Below are positions 12,147 to 26,999 of a stretch of DNA of 64,000 bases, piece after piece. The notes beneath the pieces were generated by a model. That model was not told where the DNA came from and ran no database searches. It worked only from the letters and a program-made list of their open reading frames with translations. A program made the translations under genes and the position numbers. This DNA is from Nephrocerus scutellatus (lineage: Eukaryota; Arthropoda; Insecta; Diptera; Pipunculidae), in assembly GCA_947095585.1 (NCBI GenBank), contig OX352761.1, positions 60,504,832 through 60,568,831 of the forward strand. The letters are read 5' to 3'. Numbering within the stretch: position 1 is the stretch's first letter; the number at the start of each line of letters is the position of its first letter.

Positions 12147-15100
12147 GGAAGACACAGGTGTGGATCAATTTAGTGAGACATCTCTGGGAACTGGCCAATC
12201 CGCTTGACAGGGAACATCCAAATTGACGAATTTCATGAAAATAAGAAAAGTTCAAACCGATGCACAAATGCCTCCACCCCTCTGCGTTGTAATCTAACAA
12301 ACTCTATTCGATAGATTATTCCTTAAGGAAGACACAGGTGTGGGTCAATTTAGTGAGACATCTCTGGGAACTGGCCAATCCGCTTGACAGAGAACCTCCA
12401 AATTGACGAATTTCATGAAAATAACAAAAGTTCAAACCGATGCACAAATGCCTCTTCCCCTCTGCATTGTAATCTAACAAATTCTATTCGATAGATTATT
12501 CCTTAAGGAAGACACAGGTGTGGGTCAATTTAGTGAGACATCACTGGGAACTGGCCAATCCGCTTGACAGAGAACCTCCAAATTGACGAATTTCATGAAA
12601 ATAACAAAAGTTCAAACCGATGCACAAATGCCTCTTCCCCTCTGCATTGTAATCTAAAAAACTCTATTCGATAGATTATTCCTTATGGAAGACATAGGTG
12701 TGGGTCAATTTAGTGAGACATCTCTGGGAACTGGCCAATCCGCTTGACAGGGAACCTCCAAATTGACGAATTTCATGAAAATAACAAAAGTTCAAACCGA
12801 TGCACAAATGCCTCCTCCCCTCTGCGTTGTAATCTAACAAACTCTATTCGATAGATTATTCCTTAAGGAAGACACACAATCCGCTTGACAGAAAACCTCC
12901 AAATTGAAGAATTTCATGAAAATAACAAAAGTTCAAACCGATGCACAAATGCCTCTTCCCCTCTGCATTGTAATCTAACAAACTCTATTCGATAGATTAT
13001 TCCTTAAGGAAGACACAGGTGTGGGTCAATTTAGTGAGACATCTCTGGGAACTGGCCAATCCGCTTGACAGGGAACCTTCAAATTGACGAATTTCATGAA
13101 AATAAGAAAAGTTCAAACCGATGCACAAATGCCTCCTCCCCTTTGCGTTGTAATCTAACAAACTCTATTCGATAGATTATTGCTTAAGGAAGACACAGGT
13201 GTGGGTCAATTTAGTGAGACATCACTGGGAACTGGCCAATCCGCTTGACAGAGAACCTCCAAATTGACGAATTTCATGAAAATAACAAAAGTTCAAACCG
13301 ATGCACAAATGCCTGTTCCCCTCTGCATTGTAATCTAACAAACTCTATTCGATAGACTTTTCCTTATGGAAGACACAGGTGTGAGTCAATTTAGTGAGAC
13401 ATCTCTGATAACTGGCCAATCCGCTTGACAGGAAACCTCCAAATTGAAGAATTTCATGAAAATAACAAAAGTTCAAACCGATGCAGAAATGCCTCTTCCC
13501 CTCTGCATTGTAATCTAACAAACTCTATTCGATAGATTATTCCTTAAGGAAGACATAGGTGTGGATCAATTTAGTGAGACATCTCTGGGAACTGGCCAAT
13601 CCGCTTGACAGGGAACATCCAAATTGACGAATTTCATGAAAATAAGAAAAGTTCAAACCGATGCACAAATGCCTCCTCCCCTCTGCGTTGTAATCTAACA
13701 AACTCTATTCGATAGATTATTCCTTAAGGAAGACACAGGTGTGGGTCAATTTAGTGAGACATCTCTGGGAACTGGCCAATCCGCTTGACAGGGAACCTCC
13801 AAATTGACGAATTTCATGAAAATAAGAAAAGTTCAAACCGATGCACAAATGCCTCCTCCCCTCTGCGTTGTAATCTAACAAACTCTATTCGATAGATTAT
13901 TCCTTAAGGAAGACACAGGTGTGGGCCAATTTAGTGAGACATATCTGGGAACTGGCCAATCCGCTTGACAGGGAACCTCCAAATTGACGAATTTTATGAA
14001 AATAAGAAAAGTTCAACCCGATGCACAAATGCCTCTTCCTCTCTGCATTGTAATCTAACAAAGTCTATTCGATAGATTATTCCTTAGGGAAGACACAGGT
14101 GTGGGTCAATTTAGTGAGACATCTCTGGGAACTGGCCAATCCGCTTGACAGAGAACCTCCAAATTGACGAATTTCATGAAAATAACAATAGTTCAAACCG
14201 ATGCACAAATGCCTCTTCCCCTCTGCATTGTAATCTAACAACTTCTATTCGATAGATTATTCCTTATGGAAGACACAGGTGTGGGTCAATTTAGTGAGAC
14301 ATCTCTGAGAACTGGCCAATCCGCTTGACAGAAAACCTCCAAATTGAAGAATTTCATGAAAATAACAAAAGTTCAAACCGATGCACAAATGCCTCTTCCC
14401 CTCTGCATTGTAATCTAACAAACTCTATTCGATAGATTATTCCTTAAGGAAGACACAGGTGTGGGTCAATTTAGTGAGACATCTCTGGGAACTGGCCAAT
14501 CCGCTTGACAGGGAACCTCCAAATTGACGAAAAAATGCCTCTTCCCCTCTGCATTGTAATCTAACAAACTCTATTCGATAGATTATTCCTTAAGGAAGAC
14601 ATAGGTGTGGATCAATTTAGTGAGACATCTCTGGGAACTGGCCAATCCGCTTGACAGAGAACCTCCAAATTGACGAATTTCATGAAAATAACAAAAGTTC
14701 AAACCGATGCACAAATGCCTCTTCCCCTCTGCATTGTAATCTAACAAATTCTATTCGATAGATTATTCCTTAAGGAAGACACAGGTGTGGGTCAATTTAG
14801 TGAGACATCACTGGGAACTGGCCAATCCGCTTGACAGAGAACCTCCAAATTGACGAATTTCATGAAAATAACAAAAGTTCAAACCGATGCACAAATGCCT
14901 CTTCCCCTCTGCATTGTAATCTAAAAAACTCTATTCGATAGATTATTCCTTAAGGAAGACATAGGTGTGGGTCAATTTAGTGAGACATCTCTGGGAACTG
15001 GCCAATCCGCTTGACAGGGAACCTCCAAATTGACGAATTTCATGAAAATAAGAAAAGTTCAAACCGATGCACAAATGCCTCTTCCTCTCTGCATTGTAAT

Positions 15101-16936
15101 CTAACAAAGTCTATTCGATAGATTATTCCTTAAGGAAGACACAGGTGTGGGTCAATTTAGTGAGACATCTCTGGGAACTGGCCAATCCGCTTGACAGAGA
15201 ACCTCCAAATTGACGAATTTCATGAAAATAAAAATAGTTCAAACCGATGCACAAATGCCTCTTCCCCTCTGCATTGTAATCTAACAACTTCTATTCGATA
15301 GATTATTCCTTATGGAAGACACAGGTGTGGGTCAATTTAGTGAGACATCTCTGAGAACTGGCCAATCCGCTTGACAGAAAACCTCCAAATTGAAGAATTT
15401 CATGAAAATAACAAAAGTTCAAACCGATGCACAAATGCCTCTTCCCCTCTGCATTGTAATCTAACAAACTCTATTCGATAGATTATTCCTTAAGGAAGAC
15501 ACAGGTGTGGGTCAATTTAGTGAGACATCTCTGGGAACTGGCCAATCCGCTTGACAGGGAACCTCCAAATTGACGAAAAAATGCCTCTTCCCCTCTGCAT
15601 TGTAATCTAACAAACTCTATTCGATAGATTATTCCTTAAGGAAGACATAGGTGTGGATCAATTTAGTGAGACATCTCTGGGAACTGGCCAATCCGCTTGA
15701 CAGAGAACCTCCAAATTGACGAATTTCATGAAAATAACAAAAGTTCAAACCGATGCACAAATGCCTCTTCCCCTCTGCATTGTAATCTACCAAATTCTAT
15801 TCGATAGATTATTCCTTAAGGAAGACACAGGTGTGGGTCAATTTAGTGAGACATCACTGGGAACTGGCCAATCCGCTTGACAGAGAACCTCCAAATTGAC
15901 GAATTTCATGAAAATAACAAAAGTTCAAACCGATGCACAAATGCCTCTTCCCCTCTGCATTGTAATCTAAAAAACTCTATTCGATAGATTATTCCTTAAG
16001 GAAGACATAGGTGTGGGTCAATTTAGTGAGACATCTCTGGGAACTGGCCAATCCGCTTGACAGGGAACCTCCAAATTGACGAATTTCATGAAAATAAGAA
16101 AAGTTCAAACCGATGCACAAATGCCTCCTCCCCTCTGCGTTGTAATCTAACAAACTCTATTCGATAGATTATTCCTTAAGGAAGACACAGGTGTGGGCCA
16201 ATTTAGTGAGACATCACTGGGAACTGGCCAATCCGCTTGACAGGGAACCTCCAAATTGACGAATTTCATGAAAATAACAAAAGTTCAAACCGATGCACAA
16301 ATGCCTCTTCCCCTCTGCATTGTAATCTAACAAATTCTATTCGATAGACTATTCCTTAAGGAAGACAAAGGTGTGGGTCAATTTAGTGAGACATCTCTGG
16401 GAACTGGCCAATCCGCTTGACAGTGAACCTCCAAATTGACGAGTTTCATGAAAATAAGAAAAGTTCAAACCGATGCACAAATGCCTCCTCCCCTTTGCGT
16501 TGTAATCTAACAAACTCTATTCGATAGATGATTGCTTAAGGAAGACACAGGTGTGGGTCAATTTAGTGAGACATCACTGGGAACTGGCCAATCCGCTTGA
16601 CAGAGAACCTCCAAATTGACGAATTTCATGAAAATAACAAAAGTTCAAACCGATGCACAAATGCCTGTTCCCCTCTGCATTGTAAACTTACAAACTCTAT
16701 TCGATAGATTATTGCTTAAGGAAGACATAGGTGTGGGTCAATTTAATGAGACATCTCTGGGAACTGGCCAATCCGCTTGACAGAGAACCTCCAAATTGAC
16801 GAATTTCATGAAAATAAGAAAAGTTCAAACCGATGCACAAATGCCTCCTCCCCTCTGCGTTGTAATCTAACAAACTCTATTCGATAGATTATTCCTTAAG
16901 GAAGACACAGGTGTGGGCCAATTTAGTGAGACATAT
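12147..16936. repeat. Segmental duplication within the satellite, copy 2
   Basis: Partner of 3541-8330 at offset 8606. Constant register over 4.8 kb including the shortened monomers shows a single large copying event (unequal exchange or similar), with only scattered single-base differences since. Confidence 0.85.
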
Positions 16937-19900
16937 CTGGGAACTGGCCAATCCGCTTGACAGGGAACCTCCAAATTGACGAATTTTATGAAAATAAGAA
17001 AAGTTCAAACCGATGCACAAATGCCTCTTCCTCTCTGCATTGTAATCTAACAAAGTCTATTCGATAGATTATTCCCTAAGGAAGACACAGGTGTGGGTCA
17101 ATTTAGTGAGACATCTCTGGGAACTGGCCAATCCGCTTGACAGAGAACCTCCAAATTGACGAATTTCATGAAAATAACAAAAGTTCAAACCGATGCACAA
17201 ATGCCTCTTCCCCTCTGCATTGTAATCTAACAACTTCTATTCGATAGATTATTCCTTATGGAAGACACAGGTGTGGGTCAATTTAGTGAGACATCTCTGA
17301 GAACTGGCCAATCCGCTTGACAGAAAACCTCCAAATTGAAGAATTTCATGAAAATAACAAAAGTTCAAACCGATCCACAAATGCCTCTTCCCCTCTGCAT
17401 TGTAATCTAACAAACTCTATTCGATAGATTATTCCTTAAGGAAGACACAGGTGTGGGTCAATTTAGTGAGACATCTCTTGGAACTGGCCAATCCGCTTGA
17501 CAGGGAACCTCCAAATTGACGAATTTCATGAAAATAAGAAAAGTTCAAACCGATGCACAAATGCCTCTTCCCCTCTGCGTTGTAATCTAACAAACTCTAT
17601 TCGATAGATTATTCCTTAAGGAAGACACAGGTGTGGGTCAATTTAGTGAGACATCTCTATGAACTGGCCAATCCGCTTGACAGAGAACCTCCAAATTGAC
17701 GAATTTCATGAAAATAACAAAAGTTCAAACCGATGCACAAATGCCTCTTCCTCTCTGCATTGTAATCTAACAAAGTCTATTCGATAGACTTTTCCTTATG
17801 GAAGACACAGGTGTGAGTCAATTTAGTGAGACATCTCTGAGAACTGGCCAATCCGCTTGACAGAAAACCTCCAAATTGAAGAATTTCATGAAAATAACAA
17901 AAGTTCAAACCGATGCACAAATGCCTCTTCCCCTCTGCATTGTAATCTAACAAACTGTATTCGATTGATTATTCCTTAGGGAAGACATAGGTGTGGGTCA
18001 ATTTAGTGAGACATCTCTGGGAACTGGCCAATCCGCTTGACAGCGAACCTCCAAATTGACGAGTTTCATGAAAATAACAAAAGTTCAAACCGATGCACAA
18101 ATGCCTCTTCCCCTCTGCATTGTAATCTAACAAACACTATTCGATAGACAATTCCTTTAGGAAGACACAGGTGTGGGTCAATTTAGTGAGACATCTCTGG
18201 GAACTGGCCAATCCGATTGACAGAGAACCTCCAAATTGACGAATTTCATGAAAATAACAAAAGTTCAAACCGATGCACAAATGCCTCTTCCCCTCTGCAT
18301 TGTAATCTAACAGACTCTATTCGATAGATTATTCCTTAAGGAAGACACAGGTGTGGGCCAATTTAGTGAGACATCTCTGGGAAATGGCCAATCCGCTTGA
18401 CAGGGAACCTCCAAATTGACGAATTTCATGAAAATAAGAAAAGTTCAAACCGATACAAAAATGCCTGTTCCCCTCTGCGTTGTAATCTAACAAACTCTAT
18501 TCGATAGATAATTCCTTTAGGAAGACACAGGTGTGGGTCAATTTAGTGAGATATCTCTGGGAACTGGCCAATCCGTTTGACAGAGAACCTCAAAATTGAA
18601 GAATTTCATGAAAATAACAAAAGTTCAAACCGATGCACAAATGCCTCTTCCCCTCTGCATTGTAATCTAACAAACTCTAGTCGATAGATTATTCCTTATG
18701 GAAGACACAGGTGTGGGTCAATTTAGTGAGACATCTCTGGGAACTGGCCAATCCGCTTGACAGAGAACCTCCAAATTGACGAATTTCATGAACATAACAA
18801 AAGTTCAAACCGATGCACAAATGCCTCTTCCCCTCTGCATTGTAATCTAACAAACTCTATTCGATAGATTATTCCTTAGGGAAGACATAGGTGTTGGTCA
18901 ATTTAGTGAGACATCTCTGGGAACTGGCCAATCCGCTTGACAGCGAACCTCCAAATTGACGAGTTTCATGAAAATAACAAAAGTTCAAACCGATGCACAA
19001 ATGCCTCTTCCCCTCTGCATTGTAATCTTACAAACACTATTCGATAGATAATTCCTTTAGGAAGACACAGGTGTGGGTCAATTTAGTTCAGACATCTCTG
19101 GGAACTTGCCAATCCGCTTGACAGAGAACCTCCAAATTGACGAATTTCATGAAAATAACAAAAGTTCAAACCGATGCACAAATGCCTCTTCCCCTCTGCA
19201 TTGTAATCTGACAAACTCTATTTGATAGATTATTCCTTAAGAAAGACACAGGTGTGGGTCAATTTAGTGAGACATCTCTGGGAACTGGCCAATCCGCTTG
19301 ACAGGGAACCTCCAAATTGACGAATTTCATGAAAATAAGAAAAGTTCAAACCGATGCACAAATGCCTCTTCCCCTCTGCGTTGTAATCTAACAAACTCTA
19401 TTCGATAGATTATTTCTTAAGGAAGACACAGGTGTGGGTCAATTTAGTGAGACATCTCTGGGAACTGGCCAATCCGCTTGACAGAGAACCTCCCAATTGA
19501 CGAATTTCATGAAAATAACAAAAGTTCAAACCGATGCACAAATGCCTCTTCCCCTCTGCATTGTAATCTAACAAATTCTATTCGATAGATTATTCCTCAT
19601 GGAAGACACAGGTGTCGGTCAATTTAGTGAGACATCTCTGAGAACTGGCCAATCCGCTTGACAGAAAACCTCCAAATTGAAGAATTTCATGAAAATAACA
19701 AAAGTTCAAACCGATGCACAAATGCCTCTTCCCCTCTGCATTGTAATCTAACAAACTCTATTCGATAGATTATTTCTTAAGGAAGACACAGGTATGGGTC
19801 AATTTAGTGAGACATCTCTGGGAACTGGCCAATCCGCTTGACAGTGAACCTCCAAATTGACGAGTTTCATGAAAATAACAAAAGTTCAAACCGATGCACA

Positions 19901-22900
19901 AATGCCTCTTCCCCTCTGCATTGTAATCTAACAAACACTATTCGATAGATAATTCCTTTAGGAAGACACAGGTGTGGGTCAATTTAGTGAGATATCTCTG
20001 GGAACTGGCCAATCCGTTTGACAGAGAACCTCAAAATTGAAGAATTTCATGAAAATAACAAAAGTTCAAACCGATGCACAAATGCCTCTTCCCCTCTGCA
20101 TTGTAATCTAACAAACTCTAGTCGATAGATTATTCCTTAGGGAAGACATAGGTGTGGGTCAATTTAGTGAGACATCTCTGGGAACTGGCCAATCCGCTTG
20201 ACAGCGAACCTCCAAATTGACGAGTTTCATGAAAATAACAAAAGTTCAAACCGATGCACAAATGCCTCTTCCCCTCTGCATTGTAATCTAACAAACACTA
20301 TTCGATAGATAATTCCTTTAGGAAGACACAGGTGTGGGTCAATTTAGTTCAGACATCTCTGGGAACTTGCCAATCCGCTTGACAGAGAACCTCCAAATTG
20401 ACGAATTTCATGAAAATAACAAAAGTTCAAATCGATACACAAATGCCTCTTCCCCTCTGCATTGTAATCTGACAAACTCTATTCGATAGATTATTCCTTA
20501 AGGAAGACACTGGTGTGGGTCAATTTAGTGAGACATCTCTGGGAACTGGCCAATCCGCTTGACAGAGAACCTCCCAATTGACGAATTTCATGAAAATAAC
20601 AAAAGTTCAAACCGATGCACAAATGCCTCTTCCCCTCTCCATTGTAATCTAACAAATTCTATTCGATAGATTATTCCTTATGGAAGACACAGGTATGGGT
20701 CAATTTAGTGAGACATCTCTGGGAACTGGCCAATCCGCTTGACAGTGAACCTCCAAATTGACGAGTTTCATGAAAATAACAAAAGTTCAAACCGATGCAC
20801 AAATGCCTCTTCCCCTCTGCATTGTAATCTAACAAACACTATTCGATAGATAATTCCTTTAGGAAGACACAGGTTTGGGTCAATTTAGTTCAGACATCTC
20901 TGGGAACTGGCCAATCCGTTTGACAGAGAACCTCAAAATTGAAGAATTTCATGAAAATAACAAAAGTTCAAACCGATGCACAAATGCCTCTTCCCCTCTG
21001 CATTGTAATCTAACAAACTCTAGTCGATAGATTATTCCTTAAGGAAGACACAGGTGTGGGTCAATTTAGTGAGACATCTCTGGGAACTGGCCAATCCGCT
21101 TGACAGGGAACCTCCAAATTGACGAATTTTATGAAAATAAGAAAAGTTCAAACCGATGCACAAATGCCTCTTCCCCTCTGCATTGTAATCTAACAAAGTC
21201 TATTCGATAGATTATTCCTTAAGGAAGATACAGGTGTGGGTCAATTTAGTGAGACATCTCTGGGAACTGGCCAATCCGCTTGACAGAGAACCTCCAAATT
21301 GACGAATTTTATGAAAATAACAAAAGTTCAAACCGATGCACAAATGCCTCTTCCCCTCTGCATTGTAATCTAACAAATTCTATTCGATAGATTATTCCTT
21401 ATGGAAGACACAGGTGTGGGTGAATTTAGTGAGACATCTCTGAGAACTGGCCAATCCGCTTGACAGAAAACCTCCAAATTGAAGAATTTCATGAAAATAA
21501 CAAAAGTTCAAACCGATGCACAAATGCCTCTTCCCCTCTGCATTGTAATCTAACAAACTCTATTCGATAGATTATTCCTTAAGGAAGACACAGGTGTGGG
21601 TCAATTTAGTGAGACATCTCTTGGAACTGGCCAATCCGCTTGACAGGGAACCTCCAAATTGACGAATTTCATGAAAATAAGAAAAGTTCAAACCGATGCA
21701 CAAATGCCTCTTCCCCTCTGCATTGTAATCTAACAAACTCTATTCGATAGATTATTCCTTAAGGAAGACACAGGTGTGGGTCAATTTAGTGAGACATCTC
21801 TGGGAACTGGCCAATCCGCTTGACATAGAACCTCCAAATTGACGAATTTCATGAAAATAACAAAAGTTCAAACCGATGCACAAATGCCTCTTCCCCTCTG
21901 CATTGTAATCTAACAAATTCTATTCGATAGATTATTCCTTAAGGAAGACACAGGTGTGGGTCAATTTAGTGAGACATCTCTGAGAACTGGCCAATCCGCT
22001 TGACAGAAAACCTCCAAATTGAAGAATTTCATGAAAATAACAAAAGTTCAAACCGATGCACAAATGCCTCTACTCCTCTGCATTGTAATCTTACAAACTC
22101 TATTCGATAGATTATTCCTTAAGGAAGACACAGGTTTGGGTCAATTTAGTGAGACATCTCTGGGAACTGGCCAATCCGCTTGACAGTGAACCTCCAAATT
22201 GACGAGTTTCATGAAAATAAGAAAAGTTCAAACCGATGCACAAATGCCTCTTCCCCTCTGCATTGTAATCTAACAAACTCTATTCGATAGATAATTCCTT
22301 TAGGAAGACACAGGTTTGGGTCAATTTAGTTCAGACATCTCTGGGAACTGGCCAATCCGCTTGACAGAGAACCTCAAAATTGAAGAATTTCATGAAAATA
22401 ACAAAAGTTCAAACCGATGCACAAATGCCTCTTCCCCTCTGCATTGTAATCTAACAAACTCTATTCGATAGATTGTTCCTTAAGGAATACACTGGTGTGG
22501 GTCAATTTAGTGAGACATCTCTGGGAACTGGCCAATCCGTTTGACAGAGAACCTCCAAATTGACGAATTTCATGAAAATAACAAAAGTTCAAACCGATGC
22601 ACAAATGCCTCTTCCCCTCTGCGTTGTAATCTAACAAACTCTATTCGATAGATTATTCCTTAAGAAAGACACAGGTGAGGGTCAATTTAGTGAGACATCT
22701 CTGGGAACTGGCCAATCCGCTTGACAGGGAACCTCCAAATTGACGAATTTCATGAAAATAACAAAAGTTCAAACCGATGCACAAATGCCTCTTCCCCTCT
22801 GCATTGTAATCTAACAAACTCTATTCGATAGATTATTCCTTAAGGAAGACACAGGTGTGGGTCAATTTAGTGAGACATCTCTGGGAACTGACCAATCCGC

Positions 22901-25440
22901 TTGACAGAGAACCTCCAAATTGACGAATTTCATGAAAATAACAAAAGTTCAAACCGATGCACAAATGCCTCTTCCCCTCTGCATTGTAATCTAACAAATT
23001 CTATTCGATAGATAATTCCTTATGGAAGACACAGGTGTGGGTCAATTTAGTGAGACATCTCTGAGAACTGGCCAATCCGCTTGACAGAAAACCTCCAAAT
23101 TGAAGAATTTCATGAAAATAACAAAAGTTCAAACCGATGCACAAATGCCTCTTCATCTCTGCATTGTAATCTAACAAACTCTATTAGATAGATTATTCCT
23201 TAAGAAAGACACAGGTGGGGGTCAATTTAGTGATACATCTCTGGGAACTGGCCAATCCTCTTAACAGTAAACCTCCAAATTGAAGAATTTCATGAAAATA
23301 ACAAAAGTTCAAACCGATGCACAAATGCCTCTTCCCCTCTGCGTTGTAATCTAACAAACTCTATTCGATAGATTTTTCCTTAAGAAAGACACAGGTGTGG
23401 GTCAATTTAGTGAGACATCTCTGGGAACTGGCCAATCCGCTTGACAGGGAACCTCCAAATTGACGAATTTCATGAAAATAACAAAAGTTCAAACCGATGC
23501 ACAAATGCCTCTTCCCCTCTGCATTGTAATCTAACAAACTCTATTCGATAGATTATTCCTTAAGGAAGACACAGGTGTGGGTCAATTTAGTGAGACATCT
23601 CTGGGAACTGACCAATCCGCTTGACAGAGAACCTCCAAATTGACGAATTTCATGAAAATAACAAAAGTTCAAACCGATGCACAAATGCCTCTTCCCCTCT
23701 GCATTGTAATCTAACAAATTCTATTCGATAGATAATTCCTTATGGAAGACACAGGTGTGGGTCAATTTAGTGAGACATCTCTGAGAACTGGCCAATCCGC
23801 TTGACAGAAAACCTCCAAATTGAAGAATTTCATGAAAATAACAAAAGTTCAAACCGATGCACAAATGCCTCTTCATCTCTGCATTGTAATCTAACAAACT
23901 CTATTAGATAGATTATTCCTTAAGAAAGACACAGGTGGGGGTCAATTTAGTGATACATCTCTGGGAACTGGCCAATCCGCTTGACAGTGAACCTCCAAAT
24001 TGACGAGTTTCATGAAAATAACAAAAGTTCAAACCGATGCACAAATGCCTCTTCCACTGTGCATAGTAATCTTACAAACACTATTCGATAGATAATTCCT
24101 TTAGGAAGACACAGGTGTGGGTCAATTTAGTGAGACATCTCTGTGAACTGGCCAATCCGTTTGACAGAGAACCTCAAAATTGAAGAATTTCATGAAAATA
24201 ACAAAAGTTCAAACCGATGCACAAATGCCTCTTCCCCTCTGCATTGTAATCTAACAAATTCTATTCGATAGATTATTCCTTATGGAAGACACAGGTGTGG
24301 GTCAATTTAGTGAGACATCTCTGAGAACTGGCCAATCCGCTTGACAGAAAACCTCCAAATTGAAGAATTTCATGAAAATAACAAAAGTTCAAACCGATGC
24401 ACAAATGCCTCTTCCCCTCTGCATTGTAATCTAACAAATTCTATTCGATAGATTATTCCTTATGGAAGACACAGGTGTGGGTCAATTTAGTGAGACATCT
24501 CTGAGAACTGGCCAATCCGCTTAACAGTAAACCTCCAAATTGAAGAATTTCATGAAAATAACAAAAGTTCAAACCGATGCACAAATGCCTCTTCCCCTCT
24601 GCATTGTAATCTAACAAACTCTATTCGATAGATTATTCCTTAAAAAAGACACAGGTGGGGGTCAATTTAGTGAGACATATCTGGGAACTGGCCAATCCGC
24701 TTGACAGTGAACCTCCAAATTGACGAGTTTCATGAAAATAACAAAAGTTCAAACCGATGCACAAATGCCTCTTCCCCTCTGCATTGTAATCTAACAAACA
24801 CTATTCGATAGATAATTCCTTTAGGAAGACACAGGTGTGGGTCAATTTAGTGAGACATCTCTGTGAACTGGCCAATCCGTTTGACAGAGAACCTCAAAAT
24901 TGAAGAATTTTTTTGAAAATAACAAAAGTTCAAACCGATGCACAAATGCCTCTTCCCCTCTGCATCGTAATCTAACAAACTCTATTCGAAATATTATTCC
25001 TTTAGGAAGTCACAGGTGTGGGTCAATTTAGTGAGACATCGCTGGGAACTGGCCAATCCGCTTGACAGGGAACCTCCAAATTGAAGAATTTCATGAAAAT
25101 AACAAAAGTTCAAACCGATGCACAAATGCCTCTTTCCCTCTGCATTGTAATCTTACAAACTCTATTCGATAGATTATTCTTTAAGGAAGACACAGGTGTA
25201 GGTCAATTTAGTGAGACATCTCTGGTAACTGGCCAATCCGCTTGACAGAGAACCTCCAAATTGAAGAATTTCATGAAAATAACAAAAGTTCAAACCGATG
25301 CACAAATGCCTCTTCCCCTCTGCATTGTAATCTAACAAACTCTATTCGATAGATTATTCCTTATGGAAGACACAGGTGTGGGTCAATTTAGTGAGACATC
25401 TCTGGGAATTGGCCAATCTGTTTTACAGTGAACCTCCAAA

Positions 25441-25610
25441 ATAAAAATAAATTCATTAAAATTGCAAATGTTACGGTTATACAACATATTTTTTTTCATA
25501 GAGCATTCCTTAAGGAAGACTTGGCTATTAGTTGCATCTATGGAACAAAGCTGTGAGCTGGTTAAATTTTATTACAGTGAACATATATTTAACAAATACA
25601 AAATGTTTGC
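25441..25610. repeat. Degenerate edge monomer of the satellite
   Basis: Past 25440 the array decays. TTCCTTAAGGAAGAC is still readable at 25506-25520 and TTACAGTGAACATA near 25571, both in the expected monomer order, but the rest is diverged and AT-rich. The segment 25423-25473 matches a second location at 57178-57227 better than it matches the array core. Confidence 0.75.
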
Positions 25611-26999
25611 ATTCCGTTAAATAGCATTACCCATACCTACAAATATTTTGTTATTTGTTAAAAACTTCACATCCGTGTATTAATAAATAATTAAATTAAA
25701 GTAATGTAACAATATTAAAACATTTTGCTGTGCGCGTTATAATCTTTAAAAATATATAACGCTGACAGAACACCTCACACTACAATTTTTCTCTAGCGAG
25801 TTGCCCACGAAAACCTTAAAAAATAATAAACGTGCTTTGGCTTATCTACTGTAGTATATAGCTACATACCACCCACAAACCAATCGGAACACGCATCTGA
25901 CCAACGGTTCGCTGCTCTGTTGCTTCACTAAACATCACATAAATCCTTAAACAGCCAATTCTACTGTACACAACAACTCTTGAGTAATTGATTTTCTATT
26001 AGTGGAGCTCGAACAAAACTTATGAAATTTCGAGCAAGACTTATAAATTACGCAAAGAAACGCCAAGCTGCGCATAGACAACTCGGAAAATAATTACACT
26101 TTTATTATCATTTTACTCTATTCCATTGAAAATAAACCCTAATAATTAGTAAACCTAATAAGTATAATTAATAATAAGTATTTTTCACGGTGTCCCACCT
26201 CTCGCTAATGGGTGACAAACGTTCCAAAAGTTAAACCTTGTCACGGAAAGCTTCTCAATTCGACGTTCGGATCCGGCCTTAAATTGTAGGTCCCTTCCAT
26301 TTGTGTCCAAAAATTAACATGCGCAGCACAAATGGTCGCGAGAATAACTCTCCAATAGTGCTATCTGCTTTGGTCTACCATACAACAAAGACGAAAACCT
26401 CGTTCATTTAATAACTGAAATAATGAAATCACACAATATAAAAATATCCGGATTAACCAGTTGCCACCGAATAATAAGGAAAACCATACCTGAACCTCAA
26501 AACTCAAGCAGAAACAATCAACAAGCCAGCAAAACACAACTTTTATAAACACACTGGAAAGAAATAATCTACTCACCCAAAGAAAAAAAATAAAAATATC
26601 AACAGAATAAATCAACTGATCAACCAACATAACAACAAATAAAAATTCAAATTACATTATCATCAAAGAACTACTGACCCCAACCAACAAAAATCTTCTG
26701 GATGCAACAAAAACAGCGCTACTTAACAAGGTGAAATATATCTGGTGCTCCAATGGAAAAATATTCGTTCGCAAGACAGAAGAAGTCCATATATAAATCT
26801 GGATCAAGACTCCAAATGACATTCAACTCATACTAAATTCTTTAATCAACATTCAAACATAGTAGCTATCTTTCACATATATAATTAATAACATTTTAAG
26901 CTTTATATTTTTTACTATCAACATTTTAAACTTCCAAATTAAATTTTTTATGCTCTACAGAGATCTCATTACATTTAGAGCAGAATTCACACATCATAT
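25611..26999. other. AT-rich noncoding stretch, possibly LINE 5' region
   Basis: About 1.4 kb between the satellite edge and the first recognisable LINE coding sequence. I see no convincing gene. It may hold the 5' untranslated region or a decayed first ORF of the LINE, but no RNA-binding or zinc-knuckle motif was readable. Confidence 0.5.

Larger units (their letters stand above)
3537..25440. repeat. 180-bp satellite array, main block
   Basis: Continuation of the same array for roughly 120 more monomers, nearly all 180 bp. Two kinds of shortened monomer recur. In one, about 35 bp are missing after CCAAATTGACGA (near 5920, 6966, 8552, 8878, 14526, 15572). In the other, about 45-50 bp are missing at GACACACAATCC (4265, 10930, 12871). 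A distinctive GTAAGCTAAC variant recurs at 7536, 9448 and 11219. The shared breakpoints show that multi-monomer blocks, not single monomers, were copied. From about 17500 rightward monomers vary more and a few carry 1-bp shifts (GTTCAGACATC near 19087, 20347, 20888, 22329). No coding potential was seen on either strand. Confidence 0.97.

Noticed and set aside
1..25440. Hammerhead ribozyme or coding sequence in the satellite
   Set aside because: I looked for a CTGATGA...GAAA core in the monomer and found none; all frames in the monomer contain stops.
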